Assembly: GCA_947846985.1 (NCBI GenBank) | Contig: CANTUZ010000010.1 | Coordinates: 24,847,095 to 24,911,094 of the forward strand | DNA: 64,000 nt | DNA from: Fratercula arctica | Taxonomy: Eukaryota; Chordata; Aves; Charadriiformes; Alcidae | Direction: 5' to 3' | Shown here: one piece after another, positions 36,525 through 48,940 of the stretch | Layout: the number at the start of each line of letters is the position of its first letter | How positions within the stretch are numbered: the first letter of the stretch is position 1 | Notes under the pieces: generated by a model | The model's database searches: none | The model's input: the letters and a program-made list of their open reading frames with translations, nothing else | Told to the model about the DNA's origin: nothing | Program-made: the position numbers and the translations under genes

Positions 36525-38399
36525 GAGTGAGGAGAAATCAAGATGCTGCACTAGTCTGCAGCTGTGTAAATTATTGTTAAAAGTGATGCATATCTTGGAG
36601 AGAATGTAGAGTGCTATGGAGAACTGCTATAGCTATCATGGAGCAGTTCTGTTAGTGTGCCAGAGTTTGGCAGTATACTTTTCCAGCTGACAGGGAGGAG
36701 GAATACCTGGGCATGGGTTTCATATCTGGGATTTGCTCTGTGGATAACCGTTTGGCCTGTAACATTGTTCATCTGGGAGCTGGCAGCAGAAGCCATATGA
36801 CGATACAGGCCGATGCCAGTTTGCCATCTCTTGCATGAACCCTAACCCACTGAATGCTCTGAGGAGGTGACCTTTTTTCCATATTCCTCTCCTTGTAAAA
36901 ATTTGACAAAGCAATGCAGTGGATATAGTGGGTAACAAAGTTGGTTCCCTCTCAGAGAGACTACTGTTTAGCACATTTTTTTTATGTTTATGCCAACCTT
37001 GCTGAAAAAGGAGGCTGCTTTAACTTTTTTTTTTCCCTTGGAAGTTGTTTCCAATCCTGTAATGAAGTTCAAAATCACAGGTGAAAATACAGGGAGATAT
37101 TAAATTTATTAATGTTTAAAAGATAAACTAAAGTATGGGAGGTTACAAGGGAAGGAAGGCTTCTCTTTCTAGAATGATGAATTTGAAGAAGGTGGGACTT
37201 GATGTTTTGCAACATGGAACTTCATTTATTTTAGACCACTGCTGCCACCAAGTGGAATAGTTTCCTCTAACTCCTCGCAGGGTCTTAAAGAAACTTGCAC
37301 TTGCCTTCAAACCACCTGTTAGTCCATGGCAACAGATTGGATTTATTAATTATTCGAATAATAATTCTTAAAAAAGATGTTGACTGCACTTCAGAGTTGT
37401 TGGCTTAAGGTAATATCATTGATGCCCAATGTGCTTCTTGTCTAAGAGTCTGAGTGGCAGCGTGGTGCAAAGTGGGTTGGGGAAGATATTTCCTCTGTGC
37501 ATGACAGAATTTGGGGCAAAAGTGAAATAATGTGGTTCATCAGTAATGACATGTGAACTTCAGGAGAAGCAGCAGCAATTCACCGAGTTTAACACAAGGA
37601 ACTTCTAAACGCAAAATAATGTACTTTGGATTAAGACAGTTGTTTCAGTTGCTTGTAGTTTTTTAATTGCTTCTCTTTGACTTGTTATGGTAGGCGATGA
37701 CTTTTATTCTTTGTATCCTCCTCTTGCTTTGTAGGGAGTCCTGTGCCAAAAATTGGCCATTTTTTTTAGGTCAACAGCTCTTAAAAACTTCCTTGCAAAG
37801 CTGTGGCTGCTAAATGAAGGTGCATATTATTAATCAAGGGCAGCACTGCATAAATATGTATGGTGTGGGACTTTGGAGAAATGATTTGTTTATCCTCAGG
37901 CAGCTTGGTTGGCTATCTGACTGATCATGAATCTAAGGGGGTTCCTTCAGTAGGCAGTGATGCTCCTACTGTCTCACACAGCCTGTGCTACTGTGTCCCC
38001 AGGAAGGTGATTCACAGACTTGTGGATCAAGGGAAGCATCATCAATGTCATCAGTATACTGTAGCTGACAGCATTGAAATTGAATTTCTGTTTTCATAAA
38101 ACACACTTTATCTGGCAACTGGACAATGTTGTTTCCTTTCTGTAAGAGTAGTCTGCAACAATGTCTGAATGCACGTTTCCAGGCAGGAGCCTCTCAATAA
38201 TAGTTTTGGAAAAAGCTCATTTTCTCTTGACTTTGAACGTGCCAGTAATATTGAGGAGTTCAGTCATTTGAAACAGTAATTTATCAGTCTGCTCACAATG
38301 GTGTGTTATCTGAGTATTTCCTTTCTAAGGAGTCTTGGCTTTGTAAGGCTGTGAAATAACAATGATGTTGAGAAGTTCTGGGTATTTTTTTGTGTGGTC

Positions 38400-38417
38400 T
38401 TTTTTTTTTTTTTTTTT
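38400..38417. repeat. T18 homopolymer
   Basis: Eighteen T residues following TGTGTGGTC. Confidence 0.95.
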
Positions 38418-41400
38418 CTGTTGCGCCCTCATTTCAGTTGCTTGACAAATGCATCACATGTACTACCGCGCCTTATTCAAAGGTACTCTTGAAATGCATC
38501 TGTGAGCCCTAACGGAACAGTTGTGTTATCACATCAAAGGCTACCTTCACTGAAGGCCAGAAGATGTACACTGGGCACTGGTTTCAACAAAAGCATAGAG
38601 AAGGTCTTTAATTTCCTCAGCTGACAAAATTGTAATGTGCTGCTTTGAAAAGTGTTGTCTCACATGTTCTGCCTGTGAGGTTGTTTCTTCCCTTGTGCTC
38701 TTAAAACAAACTTTCCTGTTGGAGAAAGGTGCTCAAAACCAAAATCCTCTCTAGTCACAGAACAGATACAAAATGACCCTAAGGCTTCAGACCATCACTG
38801 GGAAGAAGTAGAATGTAATTTCATTTCCAGGTCCTTGATTCTGGATTTTGTCACTAGGGCACAGAGGTAGTGGATGCCTGTGCATCAGCAGCTAGCAAGC
38901 TAATGCAGTCAGACTATTCTTTGTGGATGTATCTGGCTGAGAAATAAATTTGCTGTCTCTGAAGGTAGCTGTGATGTTTTGAAATTTATTTTTTTTCTTC
39001 CCTCATTGGGTGTAAAATGAAACATGGCATGAAAAGTCAGAAATACTTCATTTTAGATATGTCAGAATTCTTTTATCTTGGAACATTCCAACATCACATA
39101 AAATTATATATGCCAAAATTGTAATAAAATGCAATACAAAATTAAAAGTCAGAATGAAATACAGTCTGACAGGCAAAACCAAGACGTTAAATTAAATATT
39201 CCATCAAAATCAATATTTCAGAAGGTTGTGTTGTTGACAAAATTATATTTGCCATCTGAAAATCTTTTTTCCCCTCTAGTTGAAATCTTCTTTTAACTGG
39301 GTCTAATTGTGAATTGCTGAATTTAGTGTTCGAGGCTATGAATGCATTTCAAGAAAAGCACTGAAAAGCCGCGAGATGATGATGATGAATCTTCATTAGA
39401 AATGTACTGAATTCGATTTTAAGTACTTATTTAGAAGAGAATTGCTTTGTACCCAGCATCAAATTTCTAATTTAAATATTCTCTGGGTCATGCTGTATTT
39501 TTCACTAGGACAGATAAGATAATCCTCTTCAGACTGTAATTAATGAGAACAGAATTGTTTCACATTTTACGGATTTGTTTAGGCAGCATTCAGACTATGA
39601 CAGTGGAAGAAGCAGAGGTTCCTGTGCTTGAAAGACAAGAAAGAACAAGCACAGAATTTACAGCACAAGACTGAGGTCTGCCAGCTAGTGTCTTCAGGGG
39701 AGCTTGTTTGTGGGTTGAAGTCTCCTTTGTACTTTGTTCCCTGTGCATAAGTTTAACGGCTTCTTTATGCTCTTGTTATTGTACAAAAGGCCCTGCTAGT
39801 GAGAATTTAAGATTCTTTTGTTTTTGATTGAAAACCATAATGCATCAATTTCTTTATACAATGAATTAACTAAGTTCTGAAATATTATGAGTAACTTTAA
39901 TTTCAGATGCTTCAAAGTTCAAATTACTTTGTAAACCATACAGAATTTTAATAAAGGATAGTTACTGTTAAGAACTGATGTGAGAATTGCATAGTGAACA
40001 GTTTGTCTGGCTCCAACAATTAATATTGCAGATTGTTTCCATTTATTTGAGAGTGGGTCCTACTTTACTCAGCTCAGAAACAGTAAGTTAAATGACACTG
40101 AGAACTTAAAAGACCAGATGAGCAAAACAGGCAAGGAATCTTTTGCACTGCCTAGTCCTCACTCCCCACTTTTTTTATGTTTGAGAAATTCTTGCCAGTT
40201 TTTAAGGGTCCCAGGAGAGCAATGTTAAAGTTTAAAACTCCAAGTACATGTAAAAGGTGTGTGAGGGGGGAGGTAATATAAAAATAGTACCAGGTTCTGC
40301 TAGGTTTCTCAAAATATTTTTTGATGAACAGAATTAGTCAGGAATTTAGCACCTTGGAAAACACCCATTCTTTGTTGCACGAAAAAGATCTTGACTTCTT
40401 TGTGAAGGGTAGCTAAACCATGACAAAAACTTGTCAAATCAAAGTTACTTTTCTATCTAGCATGCATTGTGAGCTCCTAAGTTTCTCCAGTATTAACATG
40501 TGTCATGTTTGGAGTCCTATCTAGGTCACTCTTGTTTGCTTAAGGGGTAACATTTCAAAGTCAGTAAAGGGGACTTGCATGTCCAAATTCTAATTCCCTC
40601 TTATACTTTGGAAACCCTCTGCAATGTTCTTTGAAATTTTCCTTTGTTTTCTCTGCTCATTCCCTTCAGGGTAACATTGTGTGTTTCTTCCTGCAGTCTT
40701 TACTCAGGCCCAGTTTCCACTGAAGTGAAATAGACCATTCAGTAGGTGAATATTTGGTTCCCTATGTGAGGGTTTTTTTTTTAATAGCCGTTGCAAAAAT
40801 AACGCTAGAGACACTTACCAGAACTTTTTGCTTGCCTACATGTGAGCTGATGGATGTTACTCTAGATCACAGAAACCACTGTCAGTGTTCCAGTCATTAT
40901 GGCATAACTGATTATTTTGATACTTTTCAGTTCATTGGATAATGTAAGGCATCTTTCTTTCAACTAGTTTTTGGTTGATTTGGTTGGAACTCCCAGTGAC
41001 GACATGGCTCTTAACCAAAAGTAATGTTTTTTCTGGGTCTCAGTTCTGAATCCTATCCGTTTAGGTGACTGGTCTCAGAATCTTCCAATGCAAACAGTAG
41101 ATTTGGGTTTCATTCAAATAGTAACGTCTTGAAGTTGAATTTATTATAAGACTAGCATTCTGTACGAAGTCAACCCCAAGAATAAAAATATTTATGCTTG
41201 GCAAGAATACCAGAGTTTGTTTGTATTACCTTGTCCTGTAGCGTTAGGTCAGTTACCATCTATTTTACAGCTTTGTACCAGCATGCATTGTTTAATGAAA
41301 GAAAAACATCAGCCTCCTAGGAACGCTGAGCAATATTGGCTTCTTGCCTTAATAAAATGAATGATGACCCTTACTAATGAACGTCTTACTAAACTATCTA

Positions 41401-43072
41401 GTGTAATGACACACAACTGTCTGCACATCTTAAGTATTACCTTAGATACTTTTGTAGGACCTAGATTAGTGTCTGTGAAAGACCAACTAGTTTTATTGTT
41501 AAACTCCATATCAGCCCCTGCTGCAGTGAAACTCATAGTCTGGTTTGGATGTCAGGTTGTGTGGGATAATTAGACCGGGGAATCTGAGTTCAGTGTTTGA
41601 TTGCTGTATCTCATTTCTAAGTATTTTGGATGAGAAACAGCAACGTTTGGCTGCTGAGAAATATTTACACTCATAAACTAGAGAGCCACCTTTTTCTTTC
41701 TTATTTAAAGTTTCTTGTTGACATTTCTAACTATCTCTGATGCTGTCTCATTCACATTTTGGCACAAATTATACTGTATGCTTCATTGCTCAACTGTTCA
41801 TGTTTGTATCATGCAAGTAAAAACCTATTTGACTGAGGTCTTTCTTATATTTGAAAGTATTTCATTCCCTCTTCAATGTTAGCTGTAATATCACACTACT
41901 GAGAAGCCAGAAGATGGATCTAACCAGACAGAGCTACGAGACAAGGCCCTCTGTCTCTTCCTATAAATAAATTGCCATACTGAGGAGGATTATAAAGTCA
42001 CAGGGCTAGCAGGAAAGTTTTAAAGTAACTTTTGATTCATGAAAATTATTTCTCACCACTGATAAAGCCTGTGTTATATAAGCTATGTACTTTTATACTA
42101 GTTTTCCGTGCTCTCATCTTTCTGTTCTCATTTATCATATTGACAGTACTTTGCAGGAGTAATGAGGATTTTTTGAGATGTTAAACCTGAATGGCTAAAT
42201 AAGTTAAAAAGAAAATAAATTTGAACAAATAGCATTGTCTCTGACACTACTTCTTAATCCTTTAAGAGCTTTCCTTTACAGGAACTCAGGGAATTCTACA
42301 TATTTTAAGATACAGTAGAACTGTGTCAAACTAAGCAATCACTTCCAGGTTTTTTGGATTTTGTTGGTTGGGTTTTATTTGGTTTTTTTTACACCCTGCA
42401 GCTCATCTTCTGATTCATAACTCTTTATCTTATAAGGCAAGTTATAAGTCAAGTTACATTCATAATGTACTACCCTCAACAGCATCATCAATGGACAACA
42501 ATTTATTTGGAATTAAGGGAGGCTTTTTTTTCCCCAGATTTCCTGGGAGAAGTTCTTTGTGTTTGTGTGTTGTAAATTGTACTGCTCAAGAAAATTTTAT
42601 CTCGGGACAGTTCATGTACCGCAGAAATAAATGAAGATAGGTGCAGAAATATTGCTTCGTCTGGGTTCATGTAGGAATATACAATTTGCTAGCAGCAAAA
42701 AATACCTTCCTCTCTAAGTTATCTCATCTGCAAACTCACTAAAACATTCTTCTCTACTTAATTTCAGTGTCATCTAAATATACCAAAAACCACTTTAGAA
42801 TCTTAGTCTGGTTTACTACTCCAACTGCTAAGTAAAGCAATTGTTTCTCAGTGACGAACATTGAAATATTTTGGAATACAAGCTAATGGAGTGGGGGAGA
42901 AGTGGTAGCTAGACTGGGTTCCTCATGTGCCTCCACTGAACAGCTTAGTATGTTCCTGTTGTGGATAACTTTCACCTGTGTAAACCCAGAGAGGACAATG
43001 GGAATGTACTGGAGTTTTACTGGAGAGACCTGGCTTGATCTGTGGGACCTTTGTTAGTAATGAAGAGGAGTT

Positions 43073-43083
43073 GGGGGGGGGGG
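43073..43083. repeat. G11 homopolymer
   Basis: Eleven G residues in a row. Confidence 0.95.
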
Positions 43084-43357
43084 CAAACTCAGCTTGGGGT
43101 GCGTTTTCAGAGCTGGTGTCTGGGAGAAAAAATATTTGTCTTGTCTCTGTAAATTTGTTGCATTTGATCTAAAGTTAATGAAAGACATGAAATGTGGAAC
43201 CTCACAATGGCGTTTTTACAGTAACTTTGCAGAGCAGACTGACATGGCAAATTGTTAAAGGAAGTAATGTTGCTCATGTCCTGCATAGAGCTTTAAAAAT
43301 ACACCCATGATTTTAAGGACTACTCCATGTGCTCCATGGTTTCCTGAAGATAAATAT

Positions 43358-43393
43358 TTTGCTGTTCAGGTAGATTTATGCCTGAACAGCCAA
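43358..43393. other. hairpin, 10-bp perfect stem extended by a wobble pair
   Basis: GCTGTTCAGG (43361-43370) is complementary to CCTGAACAGC (43381-43390). A T-G wobble and an A-T pair extend the stem inward to a 6-base loop. The stem is too short for a microRNA precursor and no other RNA signal is present. Confidence 0.55.
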
Positions 43394-43394
43394 T

Positions 43395-43500
43395 ATACTG
43401 TAGAGTGGATTCTAATCTGAGCTTCACTACTGCAAATCCAGAGTAACTCTGAAGTCACTGGATTTCTTTCCCTGTCCATGAGATGGCTATCATACTTTTA
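43395..43500. mobile_element. possible ancient amniote repeat fragment
   Basis: The piece TGCAAATCCAGAGTAACTCT followed by GAAGTCACTGGA resembles the 'GCAAATCCGGAGTAACTCCATTGAAGTCAATGGA' motif. That motif recurs in old sauropsid repeats; I associate it loosely with the MER131 type. The match is short and may be chance. Confidence 0.3.
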
Positions 43501-46500
43501 TCTGACTTTTAAATCATGTTTATGTTGTCACGGCCCTTTTGAAGAACAACTTAATGGCTGCTTTCTTTTTTACACTCTTTAGTCCCAGGTATTAAGTTGA
43601 TTAGGATATCTTAACTTGCAGTCTTAAATTGTCTGACAGTTTAATTTCTCTTTCTGACATTTTATCCTGTAGGAGTGGCATTTCGGGTGGGATGGGGTTT
43701 CAGATGTGGTGTTTATTTTTTTTTTTAAAGAATTTTACTTGTTGTACAGCATATAGTTACTATTCCTTAGTCCTACGTGATGCATTCTACTCTCACTTGT
43801 GAAGTGACCCATGTTGACCACTTAAATAAGAAGGAAGAAGAAATAAAACATTCAAAAAAACCCAATAGTTCTGACATCTTATTTACTGAACTACTGCATC
43901 CTCCCTCCACTTCTGTCACCTGGAATCCCTCTCCTGTGTGTATATGCTTTATGGTTTGTTTATCTCTTTGCTGGCTTCTTGTGATGAACTCTTATTAAAT
44001 CTGGGGATTTTTTTGACTGTCCAAGTAGGATGTCTCTACTTAGTGCTGTTGTCATCTTTATCTGTAATCTTTCAGAAAAGTTATTTTGGGAAATTTAGTG
44101 GAATTCATTTGTTTTGCTACATTCTTCATGGTTGTCTGTATTAGATCTGTAATGGTTTTACTATTTCTCATGCTAAAACATGTGAAGCTGACATGCTTGT
44201 ATCAGTCATTTTCCTTTTACAGTTTTTGTTTCTTGAGATGGAGTAGGAGGTGTGGATAGCTGGGCAAATGGAAAAAGTAAGAAACATTGTTGTGCTCATG
44301 AAATCCATATCCTTTTAATAAATGACACTCATAATCAAATTTGCTGGAAGTAAGACCCTCCTTTGAACCGCTGATGATCGGAATGACCTACAGATTTTTT
44401 TTGCTTTTGCCACAGAAGGCAGCAGAGTATAGATGAGAATAGTTATTTTCATTGGCAGCTATGTTTATGTATTATGTATATATTATATTAAAGCAATTGA
44501 AGATTTTTTTTTTTAATAGTTACCTTGACTCTCTTCTCTGTATCTGTATAATGGATCAAAATTGCTTCGTTAAATCTTCTAATGGGCAGATATTGAATTG
44601 TGAAACGCCGTACTAAAATAATCCTTCTTTTCTACCAAACTGAAAACAGTCACAGCTGCCTCCTGCATCCTGAAGTGTATTACCACTCTCTGTCTGGTTT
44701 CTATGCTGAAGCGTTTGAGCACCTCCTAGAAAGCTACCATTATCTTTCAGACATGGTGAGAGTCACTGTGAATGAAATTCAAATCCTTTGATGAATGAGA
44801 TCAGTCATCATGTTTGGCTCTGATGTCAGGAAATTTGATTTGGTGTGGTGTGTATACTTAGCTTTTCATCCAGTGCTTTCTTGGGAAAAAGGAAAGTCAA
44901 CTGACTTTCCTGAGCTCATTCATTTAAAGTTCTGCCAATTTGAAAGCATGTTCCTACACGCTCCTCTTTGCTGTAACAAAACTCCTAAGAGTGGTGTTTC
45001 TAACAGATTGCAGATAAGGATGACAGCAGTGCTAAATGTAACATAACTTGGATACTCAAAACTTCACATGAAATTTTGCATGATCCTTATTTAAATAGTG
45101 ATACAAAAATTCTGAAGTAGATCATAAGGAACAGATGGAGAACTATCCAATAAGTGATACCTTAAAAATGTGACAACCCCCAACTTCCAAAAAGCCCCCA
45201 ACCCACTATTATTCTAGGTACATTCTAAAAGTATTCTAGAAGATTATCAAGGTTTAGTCAATTGTTTGAATAAACTAGGGAAATATGCTCTTATTTTTGA
45301 CTTTTGTTTTTTCATTATCACTTTTTTAGGAAGGTTATGTGATTTGCTTTCTTGCTTATCATTAATGTGTGTTGGATTCCTGAAACTTACTGTATACTGG
45401 AATTTTTATTTGTTCATCTATAGTCTTAATTTATTACTAGTATGCTTTGATATCCATGCTTAAGGATAATGCTTGAGGTTCAGTGGGCTCCATCTAGCTA
45501 ATCGCTTTCTCTCTGTTAATTGAGAACTTTTTTTTGATTAGACTTGTTTTTCATGAAAAATTTTTCCTGGATGGTTTCTTTTTAACTGACATTTAAAATG
45601 TGGATTTCTAGCCTTTTACATTGTTTACAGTCATCTTCTAGTCTTTATTCCATCTAATTTATCATATAGTTTTCAAACAGGCTCTTTTGTTAACAGTAAC
45701 AAAGAGCAACTCTTAAATCAGGATGTGATGCTTTCCTTTTGACAGCAGTGGACAATGCTTAGGCTAAAAAAAATCTGAACAGCCACTGTAGGTGGCACTT
45801 CTTTCATCTAGAGTTATATAGAATATAGTGCAGTGTGGTATGGGCATATCAAGGCTTGCCCATGCACCACAAGCCATTTGCCAGAAGTTATACAGGGAAA
45901 TCAGAATAAACACTTTGTGACGCAATGGCATGGCAATACTAACTGCAGTAGCCAGTCCAAGTTGAAAGCTATATTGAGTATCTATGCTGCTTTTCAGTGT
46001 AGACTTGACCAATTTGCTGACGGAAAAGCTAATTGCTCAGATACCATGTTGATAGAGACCAAAAGCATGGTAATACATAACTGATCAATGGCTACATTAA
46101 GATGCCTCAAGAGGAAGAAACATCATTTTTCATCCACGAGTATGGGTGATGTCCTGAGAAGTCTGAACCCAAAAGAGTGAGGGGGTCCCAATGTGGGCAC
46201 TTTAAATTGCACATCACTTTTGAACAAGATTGTGCAATAGAACTACATGGACTTCTGGTTGCAAGCAAATGCCATCAATGAGAAGAGTACAAAGTGTATT
46301 TATTTTTATTTAGAAGTAGAGAGTGTGTGTATATACACACACACATATCAGAAGAATTGTTTGCTCTCCAACATATCATCTCTACAGCTGCTTGACATAA
46401 TTTTCCTAGAATTGATTATTCTCTCAACTGATTAGCTACTTTCCACCTTTTACATCACATGTTGTAAATTGGGAAAGAAGGCAGGTTTCAGAAGAGATTA

Positions 46501-47589
46501 TTATGAACGGACAGTGGGATTTACTGATCTACAATATTTTAAAAACTCCTTAAATCTGATCTTTTCTACATCTGACCAAATATTTCTATATATGTGTATA
46601 TAGGTATATGTACTGTTTTGTCAAATTATGATTTTTTTTGAATAATTTAGGTATTTTCTAAGAGACTTAGCTTACACTATTCAAGGTTACTTTCAATTCT
46701 TTATTTTTATTTAGATTTTTCTGACTCGCCTATCTGTAATACTGCCTTGTAGTCTGAAGATAGTTCCCTTCTACTCTCTGATTTTCTTTTTTTTTCTTTA
46801 TCAGGGTTTTGTGGTTCTGTAGTATGAATACTTCTGTTTGTTTTTAACTTAAATTAGTTTCTTGTTTCTCAAAATCATTGCAGAAAAAAATTATGAGTGA
46901 ATTTAGCTGTTAGCAATCAGACTGGAGTTCAGGTTCATTTCTATGCTGTTTCATACTATTGCTACAGCTTTTCTGAAAGCCTGATTGCTGTGGCTGGAGC
47001 CAGTAGGATTCCTCATGAGGTTCAGACATTCAGTTTACAGATGATGGCAGTTCAAGTTATAACCCCTAAAACATAAAGTAGTTAGTAACTGCCTGCTGTT
47101 AATCCTACACAACTGGACAGTTCCTGACCTGTTTCTTCAGGGAACTCAGAAGTCAATTGAACAACTCAGAAGTCAATTGGATGCTAGTGTAAAAATCAAA
47201 AAAAGGTCCCCTGACTCTTAGTCCCTACAGAGTAGAATGTGGTAGGTTTTTGTAGCAAGTCTGCTGCATGCTTCTCTACTTGCACCGAGTCATCTGTATT
47301 TGGAGTCCATATCAGCACACTGTGATTCCTGTTGTGGAGGATTAGGAAAAAACCCTTCCAGGAGGGATTACATGCATTCCTGAGCCACTGCACAGAGGAG
47401 TTAATTAGAGATGGGGGGAGGAAGGCAAGAATGAGACAAGGACTGTATTAGCCATCTAATTTGGAAGAAAACTGTTGTGTCAAATCATGATTATTGCACT
47501 CATTGCACCCTTGATGAATCTTCAGTAAAAGCTGAGCATTCATCAGACTGGGTAAATTAGAAAGAAGAAAAAAACCCATTGCATGAGGT
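43501..47589. other. unique AT-rich non-coding DNA, no gene seen
   Basis: No exon or recognised transposon. It contains a 10-bp hairpin at 44890-44911 and an AT/AC microsatellite at 46323-46346. A 17-bp direct duplication (AACTCAGAAGTCAATTG at 47143 and 47163) is also present. Confidence 0.6.
46323..46346. repeat. GT-AT-AC palindromic microsatellite
   Basis: (GT)4 then ATAT then an AC run, so that 46323-46342 is a perfect 20-bp palindrome. Confidence 0.9.
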
Positions 47590-48260
47590 CATCTAATCTG
47601 TCCCCTGGGGCCAGTCCCCATGCAGTACAGTTTCTAATGCTTGTCCAATCTATTTCTAAACACCTCACATGATGAGGCTTGCTTTTCCATGGGCAGCTAG
47701 CAGGGGAATAATGTAGGAGTGACTGGACAAAAAGTAAGGCTCTGTAGAGTTCTTATAACAGTGGCTGCGAGTGCCTGTGTTGAGTGTTTGAGCTTGCCTA
47801 GTATGGAATCAGGCTGAGGAAAGTGCTGTATATCCAGTGATGGCATGGAGCCTGCTCTGAGCCCAGCCTCCATGTTGCTGTATGAGTTACCAAGGGTTGC
47901 ATCCACCGCAGCCATCCAGCAGCTAGTCGCTGGAAGCCTCCCTGTGATGCTTGTGCTAAATGGTCTCTGTTAATTTCATCTCATTACTCCTTGTTACACT
48001 ACTTTTTACTGAACCTAAATAATTCTTCTGCCTTCATGTTGTTTATACCCATCAGATATTTGTAGACCCTAATCATGTTCACCTCTCCCGCCTTCCCCTT
48101 AAACCTTCCCCCTTGATCTGAAGTAAACCAAGTCATTTGTATTGTAGTCTTGATCTTTCCCTATAAATTGGTCTCTCCAGTCTCTTAATCATTTCTGTAG
48201 CTTGTATCTGATCTACCTCCAATTTATCAGTATTGTTCCATTAATGAGGCACTCTGATGC
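47590..48260 (-). mobile_element. L3/CR1-like LINE, minus strand, split by an insertion
   Basis: Read on the plus strand, 47595-47700 (GAGGTCATCTAATCTGTCCC, CAATCTATTTCTAAACACCT, GATGAGGCTTGC) follows the reverse complement of an L3-type 3' region. The match resumes at about 47927-48250 with TTACTCCTTGTTACACTAC, AATAATTCTTCTGCC and TTCACCTCTCCCGCCTTCCC. It ends with CTTAATCATTTCTGTAGC and ACCTCCAATTTATC. These correspond in order to the family's 'CTTGTCCTATC..AACAATTCTTCTCCC..ATCATGTCCCCCCTTAG..TTTAATCATTTTTGTTGC..TCTCCAATTTGTCC'. The middle (47701-47918) has no match and is listed separately. Confidence 0.75.
47693..47926. mobile_element. possible 218-bp nested insertion with 8-bp direct repeats
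   Basis: GCAGCTAG occurs at 47693-47700 and again at 47919-47926, exactly bracketing the part of the L3-like element that shows no LINE similarity. Eight-base target duplications are typical of hAT DNA transposons, and the insert begins CAGGGG as many hAT elements do. The other end (..GCAGCCATCCA) does not supply a convincing inverted terminal repeat, so the class is open. Not recognised as any known element. Confidence 0.4.
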
Positions 48261-48804
48261 TAACGTAGGGATGCAGGTGAGCTGTAGTTACATCAGAGAC
48301 ATAACAGATTATTTTACCGGTGACCATCATCCGGAATGAGTGGGGAAACAGTGAAAATGAATCTTAATGACTAACTTGATTTGGATCCATCTTACTGTAT
48401 TTGTACTCTATAGTTGCAGATCCTTGCCACTTCCTTATTGTTTATTTGCTACTCAAATGTATTTGCTTTAATAATGCTGGTTTGGCTTCTGGATCAGAAA
48501 TGCAAAAAGAGTTATTCAGTAGAGGAGCATACAATTTGTGAACCCCTATGGGTACTGAAAGAACTTCTGCAATGAATTGCATAATTGCATTTTCTCTGAC
48601 CATTTCTGCTGGTAGAATTCCATGGCATGAATATCGACAATTAGTAAATGCAAAATCTAGGAGTAAATTGAATCCCAGTGTACTCAGGCTTTTCCTTCTT
48701 GTATCTAAATACGTACATAACTCATGATGGTCTTAAAATGGCAGGCATCAGTGGATGTTCAGCCATTTGACACACAGCAAAATAAAATAATATTTTTCTT
48801 CTCA
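48261..48804. other. unique DNA, no gene seen
   Basis: Nothing recognisable between the LINE and the SINE remnant. Confidence 0.6.
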
Positions 48805-48940
48805 GGATGAAGAATTGAAGTGCAGGTATGCTAAGTGACTTTCCCAGAGCCAAGGCTGCAATGTGTGGCTACACTGAGAATTGAACCCAGTTCCCTTGAT
48901 TGTCGAGGCTTTCTGTGAAAGCATGCTGTCTCTCAGTTGG
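48805..48940 (-). mobile_element. MIR-like SINE, minus strand
   Basis: On the plus strand, GATGAAGAATTGAAGTGCAG, ATGCTAAGTGACTTTCCCAG and GAGAATTGAACCCAGTTCCC follow the reverse complement of the MIR-type SINE. The family has 'GATGGGGAACTGAGGCACAG..TAAGTGACTTGCCCAAGG..GGGAATTGAACCCAGGTCTCC'. GAATTGAACCC is the complement of the tRNA-like box B and is intact. The head continues to about 48935 with CATGCTGTCTCTC. This is the clearest of the SINE remnants. Confidence 0.65.

Larger units (their letters stand above)
30561..43394. other. long unique non-coding stretch, no gene seen
   Basis: About 12.8 kb without a recognisable exon, RNA gene or clear transposon. Homopolymers are listed separately (36027, 36510, 38400). 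T-rich segments also occur near 32908-32920, 37030 and 42350-42390. The parts around 35020-35200 and 38960-39480 are AT-rich without simple repeats and could be conserved, but I cannot show it. GTAAG-type donors at 33610 and 34052 have no matching exon. Confidence 0.55.
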
